Part shown: positions 52,429 to 61,077 of the stretch, in pieces
Position numbering within the stretch: the first letter of the stretch is position 1
How the letters are laid out: every line of letters begins with the position of its first letter
Translations under genes and position numbers: made by a program
Source of the DNA: Elizabethkingia occulta
GTDB lineage: Bacteria > Bacteroidota > Bacteroidia > Flavobacteriales > Weeksellaceae
Direction of reading: 5' to 3'
DNA: 64,000 nt
Assembly: GCF_002023715.1 (NCBI RefSeq)
Contig: NZ_MAHX01000006.1
Span: 62,001-126,000 of the forward strand
The notes under the pieces: model-generated
Told to the model about the DNA's origin: nothing
What the model saw: the letters and a program-made list of their open reading frames with translations, nothing else
Databases searched by the model: none

Positions 52429-53736
52429 ATGAGAAAAAAATTACTCTTTGTCCCATTATGGGGGATCTTCACTTTATCCTTACTTTCTTCTTGTCGTTCC
52501 GAAGACGGGGCAATTCAACAAAAACAGATAGAAGATAATCGTTTTGCCACGTTTATTCCTAAATCTGGGAAAACAATTAATTATGCAGATGGATTTGCTT
52601 CCCTAATGAAAAGATATGATAATTTACACAAAACAAATCTTTCAGGAATAAACAATAAACCTGTAATAGGAACTTTAGCCAGTAATGATAAAAATGCTTC
52701 ACTATTTCAGAATGGTGAATCTTATGTTGAATCAAATATTCGTTCACAAACCGTTACAGAAAAAGATGATATTAAATGGGTTGCTTTCCCAAAGGTTCAA
52801 GGAAATAAAGTAGTTAGTCTGGTAGTTGGAATACTTTCCGAGAAAGGGACACGTGTTAATTACCGTACTTTTGGAAATGGTGATGATTTATATAAGGGAA
52901 ATGTTATATTATTTCAAGCTGCTTTAGACAGACGTTTAAAGAAGACTTCAAAATTGGCACTTAATGCAAGTTTAAATCCTATTGCACTTGCTGATCCTGA
53001 AGGTTGTAGTGATCCATATAGTGTAAACTATGATCCAAAATGTAAAGATATAGAAGAGGTTATAATAACTAAGCCTAAACCTTTAACAAAAGAACCTAAT
53101 CCTAGTCCTAGTCCGCCTCCATTCCCTACTGATCCAGATGGCAGATGTGGTGACTATGGTGATTGTAGTGGGTCAAGTGGTAATGGTAGTGGTGGAGAGT
53201 CTTCACCAAATACTTCGGATGTAATTGAGTTTATTAAGCCTAAATACTTCATATTTAATTTGAAGAGGTATTTGAGCTGTCTAAATCTAAATCAACCAGC
53301 TAACTTACAGGTGTTTGCTGAAAGTATGGATAATGATTGGCCAGGACATGCTTTCATTTCGATTACTCAAGGCAGCAATGTTTTAACATTTGGCTTTTAT
53401 CCAAATAACCCAGATGGTAAGATCTCTAAATCTATAATTTCAGATGGAATTATGGGAGATAATAGTGAATCTACTTATACATCGAGAAAGAACTATGGCC
53501 AAATTTCATCGGATCAACTAAGGCAAATAGTTGATGCTGCTTTAGTATTTGACCAAAGAGATTATAATATAAGTGATACAAATTGCTCAACATTTGCTAT
53601 GCTTGTAATGACTATTGCAGGAGAAAAAAATCCACCTGTTCATCCTAGTACTCCGAATAATATTATAAGAAGATTTGGGAATGGAGAAATTAAAGAAAAA
53701 GGGAAAGGGCCAAATACACAAAGAACTTGTAATTAA
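52429..53736 (+). CDS. Lipoprotein with C-terminal permuted papain-like domain
   Basis: A 435-aa lipoprotein (lipobox SSCRSE). Residues ~35-200 form a carrier-like beta domain (IRSQTVTEKDDIKWVAFPKV), ~215-265 a Pro- then Gly/Ser-rich linker, and ~270-435 a domain with DWPGHAFISITQ (His) and later SDTNCSTFAMLVM (Cys). His before Cys fits circularly permuted NlpC/P60-papain-like folds (amidases, peptidases, acyltransferases) seen in Bacteroidota secreted proteins. The variable-tip layout plus a membrane-protein gene 9 bp downstream suggest a contact toxin with immunity partner; this is inferred. Confidence 0.7.
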   Translation: MRKKLLFVPLWGIFTLSLLSSCRSEDGAIQQKQIEDNRFATFIPKSGKTINYADGFASLMKRYDNLHKTNLSGINNKPVIGTLASNDKNASLFQNGESYVESNIRSQTVTEKDDIKWVAFPKVQGNKVVSLVVGILSEKGTRVNYRTFGNGDDLYKGNVILFQAALDRRLKKTSKLALNASLNPIALADPEGCSDPYSVNYDPKCKDIEEVIITKPKPLTKEPNPSPSPPPFPTDPDGRCGDYGDCSGSSGNGSGGESSPNTSDVIEFIKPKYFIFNLKRYLSCLNLNQPANLQVFAESMDNDWPGHAFISITQGSNVLTFGFYPNNPDGKISKSIISDGIMGDNSESTYTSRKNYGQISSDQLRQIVDAALVFDQRDYNISDTNCSTFAMLVMTIAGEKNPPVHPSTPNNIIRRFGNGEIKEKGKGPNTQRTCN

Positions 53737-53745
53737 TAAATTATT

Positions 53746-54135
53746 ATGAAAATATTAAAATTTATTTCTATTATTTCATTTTTACTAACTACTGGAGTAA
53801 ATGAAAAAGCAATGCCTAATATAATGGTAATGTTGATTTCAATATATTTATATATAAGTGAACTTTCAGTATCTCATACAAGTAAAGAAACTTTTTGGTT
53901 CATAATTATGATACTTATTATTGCTGTATTGATCATTTTTTATAAATGTAAGGCGTATAAAGATCGGTATATATTAATACTTTGTTTTATTTCGTTATGT
54001 ATGGCAACTATTCTCTTTTCTAAAATATTAGAAGACTATAAACCAACAGTGACATTCATCATAACATCGGGGATATTTATTATTAGCTCATTAGCTTTAA
54101 TAATCTGGAATTTTAAACCTTTAAAGAAAGAATAA
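53746..54135 (+). CDS. Membrane protein, putative partner of the papain-like lipoprotein
   Basis: A 129-aa four-segment membrane protein, paralogous to 50524-50898 (see that entry for the matching stretches). It starts 9 bp after the lipoprotein stop and is followed by a terminator, so the two form a transcription unit. An immunity role is inferred. Confidence 0.68.
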   Translation: MKILKFISIISFLLTTGVNEKAMPNIMVMLISIYLYISELSVSHTSKETFWFIIMILIIAVLIIFYKCKAYKDRYILILCFISLCMATILFSKILEDYKPTVTFIITSGIFIISSLALIIWNFKPLKKE

Positions 54136-54160
54136 AATATTATCCTTTTTTATTGATACT

Positions 54161-54186
54161 AATACCCTGATAGCATTCAGGGTATT
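54161..54186 (+). terminator. Terminator of the papain-like lipoprotein unit
   Basis: AATACCCTG and CAGGGTATT around an 8-nt loop, followed by CTTTATT. Confidence 0.85.
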
Positions 54187-54344
54187 CTTTATTAGAATCC
54201 TGCTGTGTGCATTTCTATCTTATGTTTTGTTTATACTGGTTTATATCTTACCACTTATTTAACTAATATACGACCAATAATCTTATCTTACACAATTATC
54301 TCTCCGTGCGGAACGACAATAATACATGCTCTCCTTTAGTTTAT

Positions 54345-54804
54345 CCCCACCCAACTCACTTTCAAAATTTTAAAACTACTATTATATAGTATTTGTAACA
54401 ATTTAGTACAAATTACATCATACAGATACATTATGATAACTACTTTTTATACAAGCTCTAACCAACTTACTTCAACTGTTATATAGTATTTGTTACAAAT
54501 CTGCGCCAAATAGGACGTGTATATGTATAACCTTTTCTCATATCCCCCACCAACTCATTTCCAGAAATTCAAAACTGCTATTATATAATATTTGAAGAGT
54601 ATTGATATACAACCTACAGTAACCACCCATACCCTTACTAGCATCAACTGACTGTAAAAAAAGCCAACGAGGTTATATATATTTATCTATGACAGTTCTG
54701 GGCTAAATTTAGCGTGCAGACACATGACCCACTATAAGAACTTGCCCTGTCTGAGCATCTAGTTTTTTCCTATACCCCGCCAACTTGAAAACTGTTTTTT
54801 GTAC
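54345..54804. repeat. Degenerate repeats in the gene-free stretch before ardA
   Basis: Within 54136-55026 no gene is seen. About four degenerate copies of a ~45-bp unit (CCAACTCA, then AAAACTGCTATTATATAGTA, then TTTGTAAC) lie near 54345-54398, 54462-54496, 54544-54594 and, weakly, 54774-54804. Iteron-like or transfer-origin function is possible but unproven. A 6-bp-stem hairpin (GCCTTG / CAAGGC) lies at 54960-54987 before ardA. Confidence 0.5.
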
Positions 54805-55026
54805 AGTTGTTTTTGTTATATACTCGAAGACTGTCAAAATATTTTTAAAACCATTGATTTTTAAACTAAACCCCTGTCAACTGGCATGGTTATTGACTTT
54901 ATTACAGTACGTTAGAACGTTTTTCAGTTCTACTTTTCTACAGATATAAATATAAAAAAGCCTTGAAGTGCGGTAACACAACAAGGCAAAATCAATAAAT
55001 CTTTAACGCAATTAAAAATCATTGAC

Positions 55027-55566
55027 ATGACAAAGTTATTAAATTGTCCTGATACTACCTGTATCTATGTAGGAACTTACAAAAAGTACAACGAAGGAAG
55101 TTTATTTGGTAAATGGCTTAATTTATCCGATTATTCGGATTACGATGAGCTACTTGAAGCAATGAAAGAACTACATCAGGACGAAACCGATCCAGAATTT
55201 ATGTTTCAGGATTACGAATGTCCTTCTTTTATCAATTCTCTCGGGTTAATCAGTGAATCTTATATCTCTAATGACATTTATGATATAATAGGTCAAATAA
55301 GCGATTCTGGCTATGATATGGAAGTTATAGAATCTTTTATCGATTGTTTCGGAATAAGCGATTTAAACGAAGTTATTGACCGAATTAACGACTGTTATAT
55401 TGGTGAATATTCGGATGATGAAACTTTTGTTCAGTCTCTTTTGGAAGAAACGGGAGATATACCGCAAAATATACCTTCTTATATTTGTATTGATTGGGAA
55501 AGTACTGCAAGAAATGTGATGTATGATTATAGTACAAGTAATAATCATTATTTTAGGAGTTATTAA
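55027..55566 (+). CDS. ardA: ArdA antirestriction protein
   Basis: A 179-aa very acidic protein with the ArdA signature IYVGTYKKYNEGSLFGKWLN, MKELHQDETDPEFMFQDYE and the negatively charged C-terminal half that mimics DNA. ArdA blocks type I restriction enzymes in the recipient just after DNA entry, so its presence suggests the island moves by conjugation, probably mobilised in trans. It lies at the tmRNA-side end of the island. Confidence 0.93.
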   Translation: MTKLLNCPDTTCIYVGTYKKYNEGSLFGKWLNLSDYSDYDELLEAMKELHQDETDPEFMFQDYECPSFINSLGLISESYISNDIYDIIGQISDSGYDMEVIESFIDCFGISDLNEVIDRINDCYIGEYSDDETFVQSLLEETGDIPQNIPSYICIDWESTARNVMYDYSTSNNHYFRSY

Positions 55567-55660
55567 CTATATTTGTACTGTATACCTCTGTTATCTACAT
55601 CTAAAGTTTATATAGCGTTAATTAACTTAAAAGAGATTAAGAAAATTGTGTTTTAAAAAT

Positions 55661-55682
55661 TTGGGTACAACTTTGGGTACAA
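55661..55682. repeat. Tandem TTGGGTACAA pair, right arm
   Basis: Two copies of TTGGGTACAA at 55661-55670 and 55673-55682, same orientation and 12-bp spacing as at the left end, 65 bp from the right att copy. Confidence 0.7.
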
Positions 55683-55688
55683 AAAGAA

Positions 55689-55740
55689 AAAAGAGAATTT
55701 GCAAGTGATTCATTTTTAGAATTTTACAACATTCTCTTTT
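55689..55740 (-). terminator. Replacement ssrA terminator carried by the island
   Basis: On the minus strand AAAAGAGAAT and ATTCTCTTTT pair around a ~32-nt interval with a small inner hairpin (ATTC / GAAT). It lies 9 bp past the tmRNA 3' end. Its stem resembles the original terminator at 36472-36500. Confidence 0.6.
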
Positions 55741-55747
55741 ATTAAAA

Positions 55748-55761
55748 AGTGGAGCTGGAGG
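55748..55761. repeat. Right att site of the ssrA island
   Basis: AGTGGAGCTGGAGG, overlapping the tmRNA acceptor end. The insertion leaves the tmRNA intact because the sequence is duplicated. Confidence 0.88.
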
Positions 55762-56146
55762 GATTCGAACCCTCGTCCAAACAGGCAATACATAAGCCTT
55801 CTACATGCTTAGTTTTCTATTAATTGTCGGGAAAAAGCAGTGAGAAAACGCACAACTTTCACCTTATCTTCTGAGATTTTCGTGTACAGGCCGAAGCTTC
55901 CTGTACCTTATTTCCGCATTACTATATCCCGGAATCCAACGTCGCAGAACGAGACGATGGCGAGACATCTTGCTTCCTTACTATCTTCGGGAAACGCTTG
56001 AATCTACTAAACTTCGATTATTAAGCTGCAAGAGCGAACTCTTCGTTGCCAGTTAAAATTCTGTAGCAAGGGATTAAAGAGATCGCGCTACGGTTCTCTG
56101 CATGCTTACTTACCCATTGGTCCTGCTGTCGAAACCAGTCAGCCCC
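55750..56146 (-). ncRNA. ssrA: Transfer-messenger RNA
   Basis: A ~397-nt RNA starting GGGGCTGACTGGTTTCGACA and ending CCAGCTCCA, with the T-arm GGGTTCGAATCCC. The mRNA part (56021-56050) encodes GNEEFALAA-stop, a normal degradation tag. It rescues stalled ribosomes with SmpB. The 3' end is the integration site of the island. Confidence 0.96.
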
Positions 56147-56360
56147 GTGATAAGGATTGCAAAGATAAGAAAAATACTCCATAATATAGAGTTTGCCTGT
56201 ATGATACTATTCTGCTATCCTAAATCTTGTGCTCAGGTTACCTATCTTATTTTTCTGCTATGGTTGCAGCTTTCTTAATTTCTGTCAAACTCTGTTAATT
56301 CGGGTTAAAATACTTTCAGAATTCCTTTTTTAGAATAGTTTTGGATAAAACTTATTGCGG

Positions 56361-57125
56361 GTGAAGCTGACTTTATTCTTTATCTTTATTTTTTTGCCTT
56401 TTTTTAATATTATACATGCTCAGCAACGCATTAGTGGGTATATTTATGATGAAACAGGAAAGAGTCTTTCTGGAATCAGGGTTTATAATATAACCACAGG
56501 AGATGAAATAATATCGGGAGAACAGGGCAACTTTAGTATTATTGCCAACTCCGGAGATCAGTTGAGGTTTATTTCTGCCCATTTTGAAAGAGCTTTCAGG
56601 GTAATTTCGCATGAGGATTTTGGCAAAAACTTAACAATAAAACTTACTTCTGTAGTGCGGGAAATAGAGAAAGTAGAATTAGGATTTAAACCTACAGGAG
56701 ATTTTTTGAAAGATATAAACAGGCTACCACGGAATAAGAAAAAAGAAAGGATGGATGAACATATAAAAGAATCCATAGCTTTGGGCGAAAATAAGATGAT
56801 AACAAAACCTGTAGCAAAAATACCTGAATCATTCGACTATACAGGAATAGTAAAAGGAGGTTTTCCGGTTGGTGATATACGGGACAAAAGAGACAAATAT
56901 CACCTGATGAATTGGATAAGAGAAAGCTTAGGAGAAGATTATTTTACTTCCATGCAAATTCCGCAGTCCAGAGTCGACAGATTTATTTCTTACTCATTGG
57001 TAGGGTTTGATATCTCAAAATTATTAAAGTACGGAATATATACCGACCAGGATCTGACAAATATAAAGGTACAGATGGAGGAAAAAAAGGATGATTTTAT
57101 AAAGGCAATTAAAAAAAACAAATGA
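56361..57125 (+). CDS. CarboxypepD_reg-like exported protein 1 of 4
   Basis: A 254-aa protein with signal peptide (FFIFIFLPFFNIIHAQ) and a CarboxypepD_reg-like beta-sandwich (ISGYIYDETGKSLSGIRVYN), followed by a helical C-terminal domain. It is one of four tandem paralogs of 240-260 aa, each opening with this domain. The GTG at 56361 is chosen because it gives the shortest clean signal peptide. Such domains are common at the front of TonB-dependent receptors and other Bacteroidota envelope proteins; a stand-alone role is unknown. Confidence 0.72.
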   Translation: MKLTLFFIFIFLPFFNIIHAQQRISGYIYDETGKSLSGIRVYNITTGDEIISGEQGNFSIIANSGDQLRFISAHFERAFRVISHEDFGKNLTIKLTSVVREIEKVELGFKPTGDFLKDINRLPRNKKKERMDEHIKESIALGENKMITKPVAKIPESFDYTGIVKGGFPVGDIRDKRDKYHLMNWIRESLGEDYFTSMQIPQSRVDRFISYSLVGFDISKLLKYGIYTDQDLTNIKVQMEEKKDDFIKAIKKNK

Positions 57126-57895
57126 AACAAAATAGGACTACTGAAAAATATATGAAAAAGTTATTACTGTTTCTATCCGTTTTCTTATTCGTCTGGGGAA
57201 AAAGCCAGATGACCTTTTCCGGTAAAACTATAAATGATGAAGGACAGAATCAAGGCGGAATACAGGTATATAATATGAGAACCGGAATTTCTGTTGTCTC
57301 TAATTCTGAGGGGGATTTTAGCGTAGACGCCCGTCCCGGAGATGAGGTGCGGCTGGTTTCCACACATTTTGTACGTACAAATATCATACTGACCGAGGAA
57401 AATTTCAAAAATAAACAAACCATACAGTTAGCGCCGTTTGTAAAAGAAATTGCAGGAGTACAGCTTGACAAAATATCCATGAAAGAACGGGTTGCAATAA
57501 TGCAAAATAATATAGGCCTTCCTCCTCCACCTAAAAAACCAAGAGAAGTACCACCTCCTACAGCAAAACAGGTGGGATCTTTAAGATATGCTCTAAGTAA
57601 CCTTAACCTGAATAATCTCTACAAAAATTTATCCGGAGATGCTCGCCGTATGCGGTCTCTCTATCGTTATGAAGATGCTGAAGAAAACCTAACCTGGGTA
57701 ACAGAGAGTTTGGGTAACGATTATTTTGAAGAAAATAAAATACCTAAAGACAGACAAAAGGAATTTGTCCAGTTCGTTATGGGAAAAGAAAACCTCCTTA
57801 CTCCTATTAAGGCACGAAATATTACAGCTGTAGAATTTGCGCTTTCGCGGTATGCACCAGATTTCAGAAAACTTATTGATCAGAAAGGCCAGTGA
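57122..57895 (+). CDS. CarboxypepD_reg-like exported protein 2 of 4
   Basis: A 257-aa paralog with signal peptide (LLLFLSVFLFVWGKSQ), FSGKTINDEGQNQGGIQVYN and a Pro-rich hinge (PPPPKKPREVPPP, ~residues 136-148) before a helical domain (NNLYKNLSGDARRMRSLYRY). It overlaps the genes on both sides by 4 bp. An internal ATG at 57152 could be the true start. Confidence 0.72.
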   Translation: MKQNRTTEKYMKKLLLFLSVFLFVWGKSQMTFSGKTINDEGQNQGGIQVYNMRTGISVVSNSEGDFSVDARPGDEVRLVSTHFVRTNIILTEENFKNKQTIQLAPFVKEIAGVQLDKISMKERVAIMQNNIGLPPPPKKPREVPPPTAKQVGSLRYALSNLNLNNLYKNLSGDARRMRSLYRYEDAEENLTWVTESLGNDYFEENKIPKDRQKEFVQFVMGKENLLTPIKARNITAVEFALSRYAPDFRKLIDQKGQ

Positions 57896-58617
57896 AACAA
57901 AAACTACTTTTTATACTCTTTTTTATCAGTTATAGCTGTATTACAGCACAAACCTTTGTTTCAGGAAAAATACTGAATGAAGAAGACTCTCCATTGCCAG
58001 GTGTTCAGATTTTCAATATGCAGAACAAAAAAGCAGTTTATACAGATACAGAAGGCCGGTTCAGGATTGAAGCTTCTATAGGAGATGAAATAAGAATACT
58101 GACAAATCAGTACAACCGTAGAGAAATAATTGTATCCGAATCTGCTCTGAAACAGGAACAAAAAATAAAAATGAATCCCTCTGTACGGGAAATTGCAGGA
58201 GTAAATATTCTTTCTAAATCACAGATAGAGCACATGAAAAAGAAAATTGGCATTCCCGGGCCACCGGAAAAACCAAGAGAAAAAGTTCCTACCCTAAAAA
58301 ATTCTGTAAAGATTCCTGTAATTCCGATAGGTATTGCTGTAAATCTCAATAACCTTTACAAACTCGTTTCCGGAGATGCCCGCAGAATAAAAGCCTTATA
58401 TAAATATGAAGACCAGCAGGAATACCTGACCAAGCTGGTAATGCTGCCAGGAGATGACTTCTGGGAACAAAGCGGAATTCCTTTGGAAAAGCGTACAGAG
58501 TTTATACAATATCTTATAGGCAAAAAAATTATCAGCGGAAAGCCATCCAAAGAACAATTGGAGCTGGCAGCTTTGCCTTTTACAGAAGAATTCAGAAAAC
58601 CAAAATCCAATCCATAA
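57892..58617 (+). CDS. CarboxypepD_reg-like exported protein 3 of 4
   Basis: A 241-aa paralog, closest to protein 2: it shares VSGKILNEEDSPLPGVQIFN, the hinge PGPPEKPREK and NNLYKLVSGDARRIKALYKY. It begins at a GTG overlapping the previous stop. A recent tandem duplication of proteins 2 and 3 is likely. Confidence 0.72.
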   Translation: MKQKLLFILFFISYSCITAQTFVSGKILNEEDSPLPGVQIFNMQNKKAVYTDTEGRFRIEASIGDEIRILTNQYNRREIIVSESALKQEQKIKMNPSVREIAGVNILSKSQIEHMKKKIGIPGPPEKPREKVPTLKNSVKIPVIPIGIAVNLNNLYKLVSGDARRIKALYKYEDQQEYLTKLVMLPGDDFWEQSGIPLEKRTEFIQYLIGKKIISGKPSKEQLELAALPFTEEFRKPKSNP

Positions 58618-58618
58618 T

Positions 58619-59404
58619 ATGAAGTCAATTCTATTTTTTATGCTTATTGTTATTCCATGGAGCATCCATGCACAAAGTCTTCTGATAGGTAAAGTTGTGG
58701 ATGAAAACGGAAATGCTATTCCCAATGCCTTTGTTATTAACATGAAAAATAATCAGAATCTTCTTGCTGATGACTATGGTGTTTTTAGTATCAATGCTAA
58801 GCAGGGAGATGAAATAAGGGTACTTGCAAACAGATTTGAAAGACAAAGCAAAATACTAAAAGCTGATGACTTCAAAGGAAAATTTATGATCAGCTTACTA
58901 CCACGTATTCAGACTATAGAAGAAGTAAAAATTGGGTACAAACCAACAGGACATCTGGAAACTGATTTAGGAAAACTGTACAGAGACAAAGAGTTGGAAG
59001 ATCTCAAAAAAAAACTGACAATGGCCCTCAATATGGCTCCTGACCCTAACGAAATCAGACCTACCCTGCGTATCCCATCCACTTTTAACAATCAAATTCC
59101 TCTTAGCGGTGCCAGCATAGTCATTGATCTTTTTGGTAAAAGAAACAAACCTAAAAAAATAAAGAATGATCCTGCACTGCGGATGATAAATAATGTTGGA
59201 ACTATCTACAGCGCTATAGGTACACAATTTTTTGAAAGTCTTGGTATTCCTAAAGATAAGGTAACTGGCTTTATTGTTTTTGTACTGAAAAAGAACAATC
59301 TGGAAAAAGAGCTTAAAGAAAACAATTACAATATTATCCGCAATTTCTTGAGTGAGAATGCTGAAACTTTTTTAAACGGAATACAACAAAAATCTGTAAA
59401 TTAG
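58619..59404 (+). CDS. CarboxypepD_reg-like exported protein 4 of 4
   Basis: A 261-aa paralog with signal peptide (FFMLIVIPWSIHAQ) and LIGKVVDENGNAIPNAFVIN. Its middle (KIGYKPTGHLETDLGKLYRD) is closest to protein 1 (LGFKPTGDFLKDINRLPRN). It begins 1 bp after the previous stop and ends 20 bp before the SIMPL gene. Confidence 0.72.
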   Translation: MKSILFFMLIVIPWSIHAQSLLIGKVVDENGNAIPNAFVINMKNNQNLLADDYGVFSINAKQGDEIRVLANRFERQSKILKADDFKGKFMISLLPRIQTIEEVKIGYKPTGHLETDLGKLYRDKELEDLKKKLTMALNMAPDPNEIRPTLRIPSTFNNQIPLSGASIVIDLFGKRNKPKKIKNDPALRMINNVGTIYSAIGTQFFESLGIPKDKVTGFIVFVLKKNNLEKELKENNYNIIRNFLSENAETFLNGIQQKSVN

Positions 59405-59424
59405 ACAGATATAACACCAAACCA

Positions 59425-60156
59425 ATGAAAAATTACATCACCGTAGGCATTGCAGCATTAGGTCTTATTATTGCCGCAGCATTTCTGGGAAATGCAATTA
59501 AGAACAGAAATAAATCTCAAAACACTATATCTGTAACCGGATTAGGAGCAAAGAAATTTACTTCCGATCTTATTACATGGAGTGCTTCTTTTTCCAAAAG
59601 TGGCTACCAGCTACAGGAAGCATATAATAATCTGGCAGCAGATCGCCAAATGATTCTGGATTATCTGAAGTCTAAAGGTGTAAAGTCTGAAGAGATTGTA
59701 TTCTCTGCTGTAGATATTCAGAAACAATATGCACAGGTTATAGATGCTAATGGCAGTTACCGACAAGGAGAATTTGCAGGCTACAACCTTACCCAGTCTG
59801 TTTCTATAGAATCTAAAGAGGTTGGTAAAATAGAAAACCTATCCAGAACAGTTACCGAAATCATTAATAAAGGGATAGAACTTACCTCTTCCCAGCCGAT
59901 GTATTTTTATACCAAACTTGCAGATGTAAAACAACAAATGATTGCCGATGCAACCAAAGATGCCAGAGAGCGGGCTAAAAAGATTGCAGAAAATGCAGGT
60001 TCCAGTCTTGGCAGTCTGAAAAAAGCCAGCATGGGAGTTATACAAATTACAGCACCTAATTCCGGAGAAGACTATTCATGGGGAGGTGCATTCAATACAT
60101 CTTCCAAAGAAAAAGAAGCAAGCATTACCATAAAATTAGAATATCAGGTAGATTAA
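59425..60156 (+). CDS. SIMPL domain (DUF541) protein
   Basis: A 243-aa protein with an N-terminal membrane anchor (VGIAALGLIIAAAFLGNAI), ISVTGLGAKKFTSDLITWSA, a central YNLTQSVSIESKEV and a C-terminal TKDARERAKKIAENAGSSLG. This is the SIMPL/DUF541 pattern; members are periplasmic and implicated in stress tolerance, with no fixed biochemical activity. Confidence 0.85.
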   Translation: MKNYITVGIAALGLIIAAAFLGNAIKNRNKSQNTISVTGLGAKKFTSDLITWSASFSKSGYQLQEAYNNLAADRQMILDYLKSKGVKSEEIVFSAVDIQKQYAQVIDANGSYRQGEFAGYNLTQSVSIESKEVGKIENLSRTVTEIINKGIELTSSQPMYFYTKLADVKQQMIADATKDARERAKKIAENAGSSLGSLKKASMGVIQITAPNSGEDYSWGGAFNTSSKEKEASITIKLEYQVD

Positions 60157-60212
60157 TACCTTCTTTTGCGCTGTCACTAACTATACCTAATCATCTAACA
60201 TTATTTAAATCA

Positions 60213-60968
60213 TTGATAAATATTACATCAACTGTTATTTTCGTTATTTTTATATTCTACATAATCAGATCTAAATATATCAGAGATCATAGAGAAAATA
60301 CACCCTTGAAAAGAGAAGGTGAAAAAAAAGAACCCCAAAGAATAAAATTCAGGAAAATCCTTCAAAAAAATCAATATTATAGTTCTCCGATTAAAGGAGC
60401 TAAATCTGATATTGACATAGCTATCAACCATGTTTTAAAGATTTCTGAATTGTATTTAAAGGATGAAAAAACAAAATTTACCGGCTATACAGAACTCGCA
60501 GTTATTAAATTCAAAAAGCAATATAAATTTGAATTTCCTCATGCATATATTCAGTTCTTAAGATACTTGGCTCCTGGTGAAATTACGATTTATGATTCCC
60601 AGAATTATTCCATAGAAGGATTAGAAACCCTTAATGACTCCTTTTCTGTTTTCCTAGAATACATCCGGTATGATCCCGCCCAATTAGAAAACAAATTTGT
60701 TTTTAGTGGCTGGCTGGGCTATGAATTTTATTTATTTGATATTGATAATTCTCAAGACCCTAAAGTTTATTACCTGACGTATGATGAACACGAAGAGGAG
60801 TTATATTGGTATGAGTATCCAACGTTTTCCAAATGGTTACTAAATTTAACATATAATTCTTTAGAAGTAAATCTTCAAATTGTAACGATGAATGATGAAA
60901 ATGAAAAAATGGCACTTCTAAAACAGGGACTGGACGAAACGAAAGAGCTCATGAGAATTATAAACTGA
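60213..60968 (+). CDS. SUKH (SMI1/KNR4)-like protein with membrane anchor
   Basis: A ~251-aa protein with one N-terminal membrane segment (TVIFVIFIFYIIRS) and a SUKH-like domain: ELAVIKFKKQYKFEFPHAYI, FLRYLAPGEITIYDSQNYSI, FSGWLGYEFYLFDID. The longer frame starting at 60078 overlaps the SIMPL gene by 79 bp, so the TTG at 60213 is preferred. It has no adjacent toxin, so it may be a general SMI1/KNR4 protein rather than immunity. Confidence 0.65.
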   Translation: MINITSTVIFVIFIFYIIRSKYIRDHRENTPLKREGEKKEPQRIKFRKILQKNQYYSSPIKGAKSDIDIAINHVLKISELYLKDEKTKFTGYTELAVIKFKKQYKFEFPHAYIQFLRYLAPGEITIYDSQNYSIEGLETLNDSFSVFLEYIRYDPAQLENKFVFSGWLGYEFYLFDIDNSQDPKVYYLTYDEHEEELYWYEYPTFSKWLLNLTYNSLEVNLQIVTMNDENEKMALLKQGLDETKELMRIIN

Positions 60969-61020
60969 CAGAATATGGATTTTGATATAAAATTAAAATT
61001 CTCTCAAAGTATTAAATAAC

Positions 61021-61054
61021 AAAGAGATCCGAACGTAAAAATCCGGATCTCTTT
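61021..61054. terminator. Bidirectional terminator between SUKH-like gene and nrdB
   Basis: AAAGAGATCCG and CGGATCTCTTT around a 12-nt loop, T-rich on both sides, between convergent genes. Confidence 0.88.
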
Positions 61055-61077
61055 ATTATATCATTCATTTAATTAAA

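Larger units (their letters stand above)
36501..55761. mobile_element. Genomic island integrated at the 3' end of ssrA
   Basis: ~19.25 kb between direct repeats AGTGGAGCTGGAGG, the right copy being the tmRNA 3' end. Tandem TTGGGTACAA pairs lie just inside both ends. It carries a tyrosine recombinase, an excisionase-like protein, a VirE_N primase-like protein and ArdA, plus secreted and lipoprotein cargo. No relaxase, type IV secretion or phage structural genes are visible, so it is a non-autonomous integrative island that would need outside help to transfer. Confidence 0.88.

Noticed and set aside
36501..55761. Possibility that the island is a complete conjugative element
   Set aside because: No relaxase, coupling protein or Tra/VirB-like genes could be found; only integrase, excisionase-like, VirE_N and ArdA.
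55750..55800. tRNA gene at the right end of the island
   Set aside because: The T-arm and CCA end belong to tmRNA, shown by the GGGGCTGACTGG start and the GNEEFALAA tag frame.
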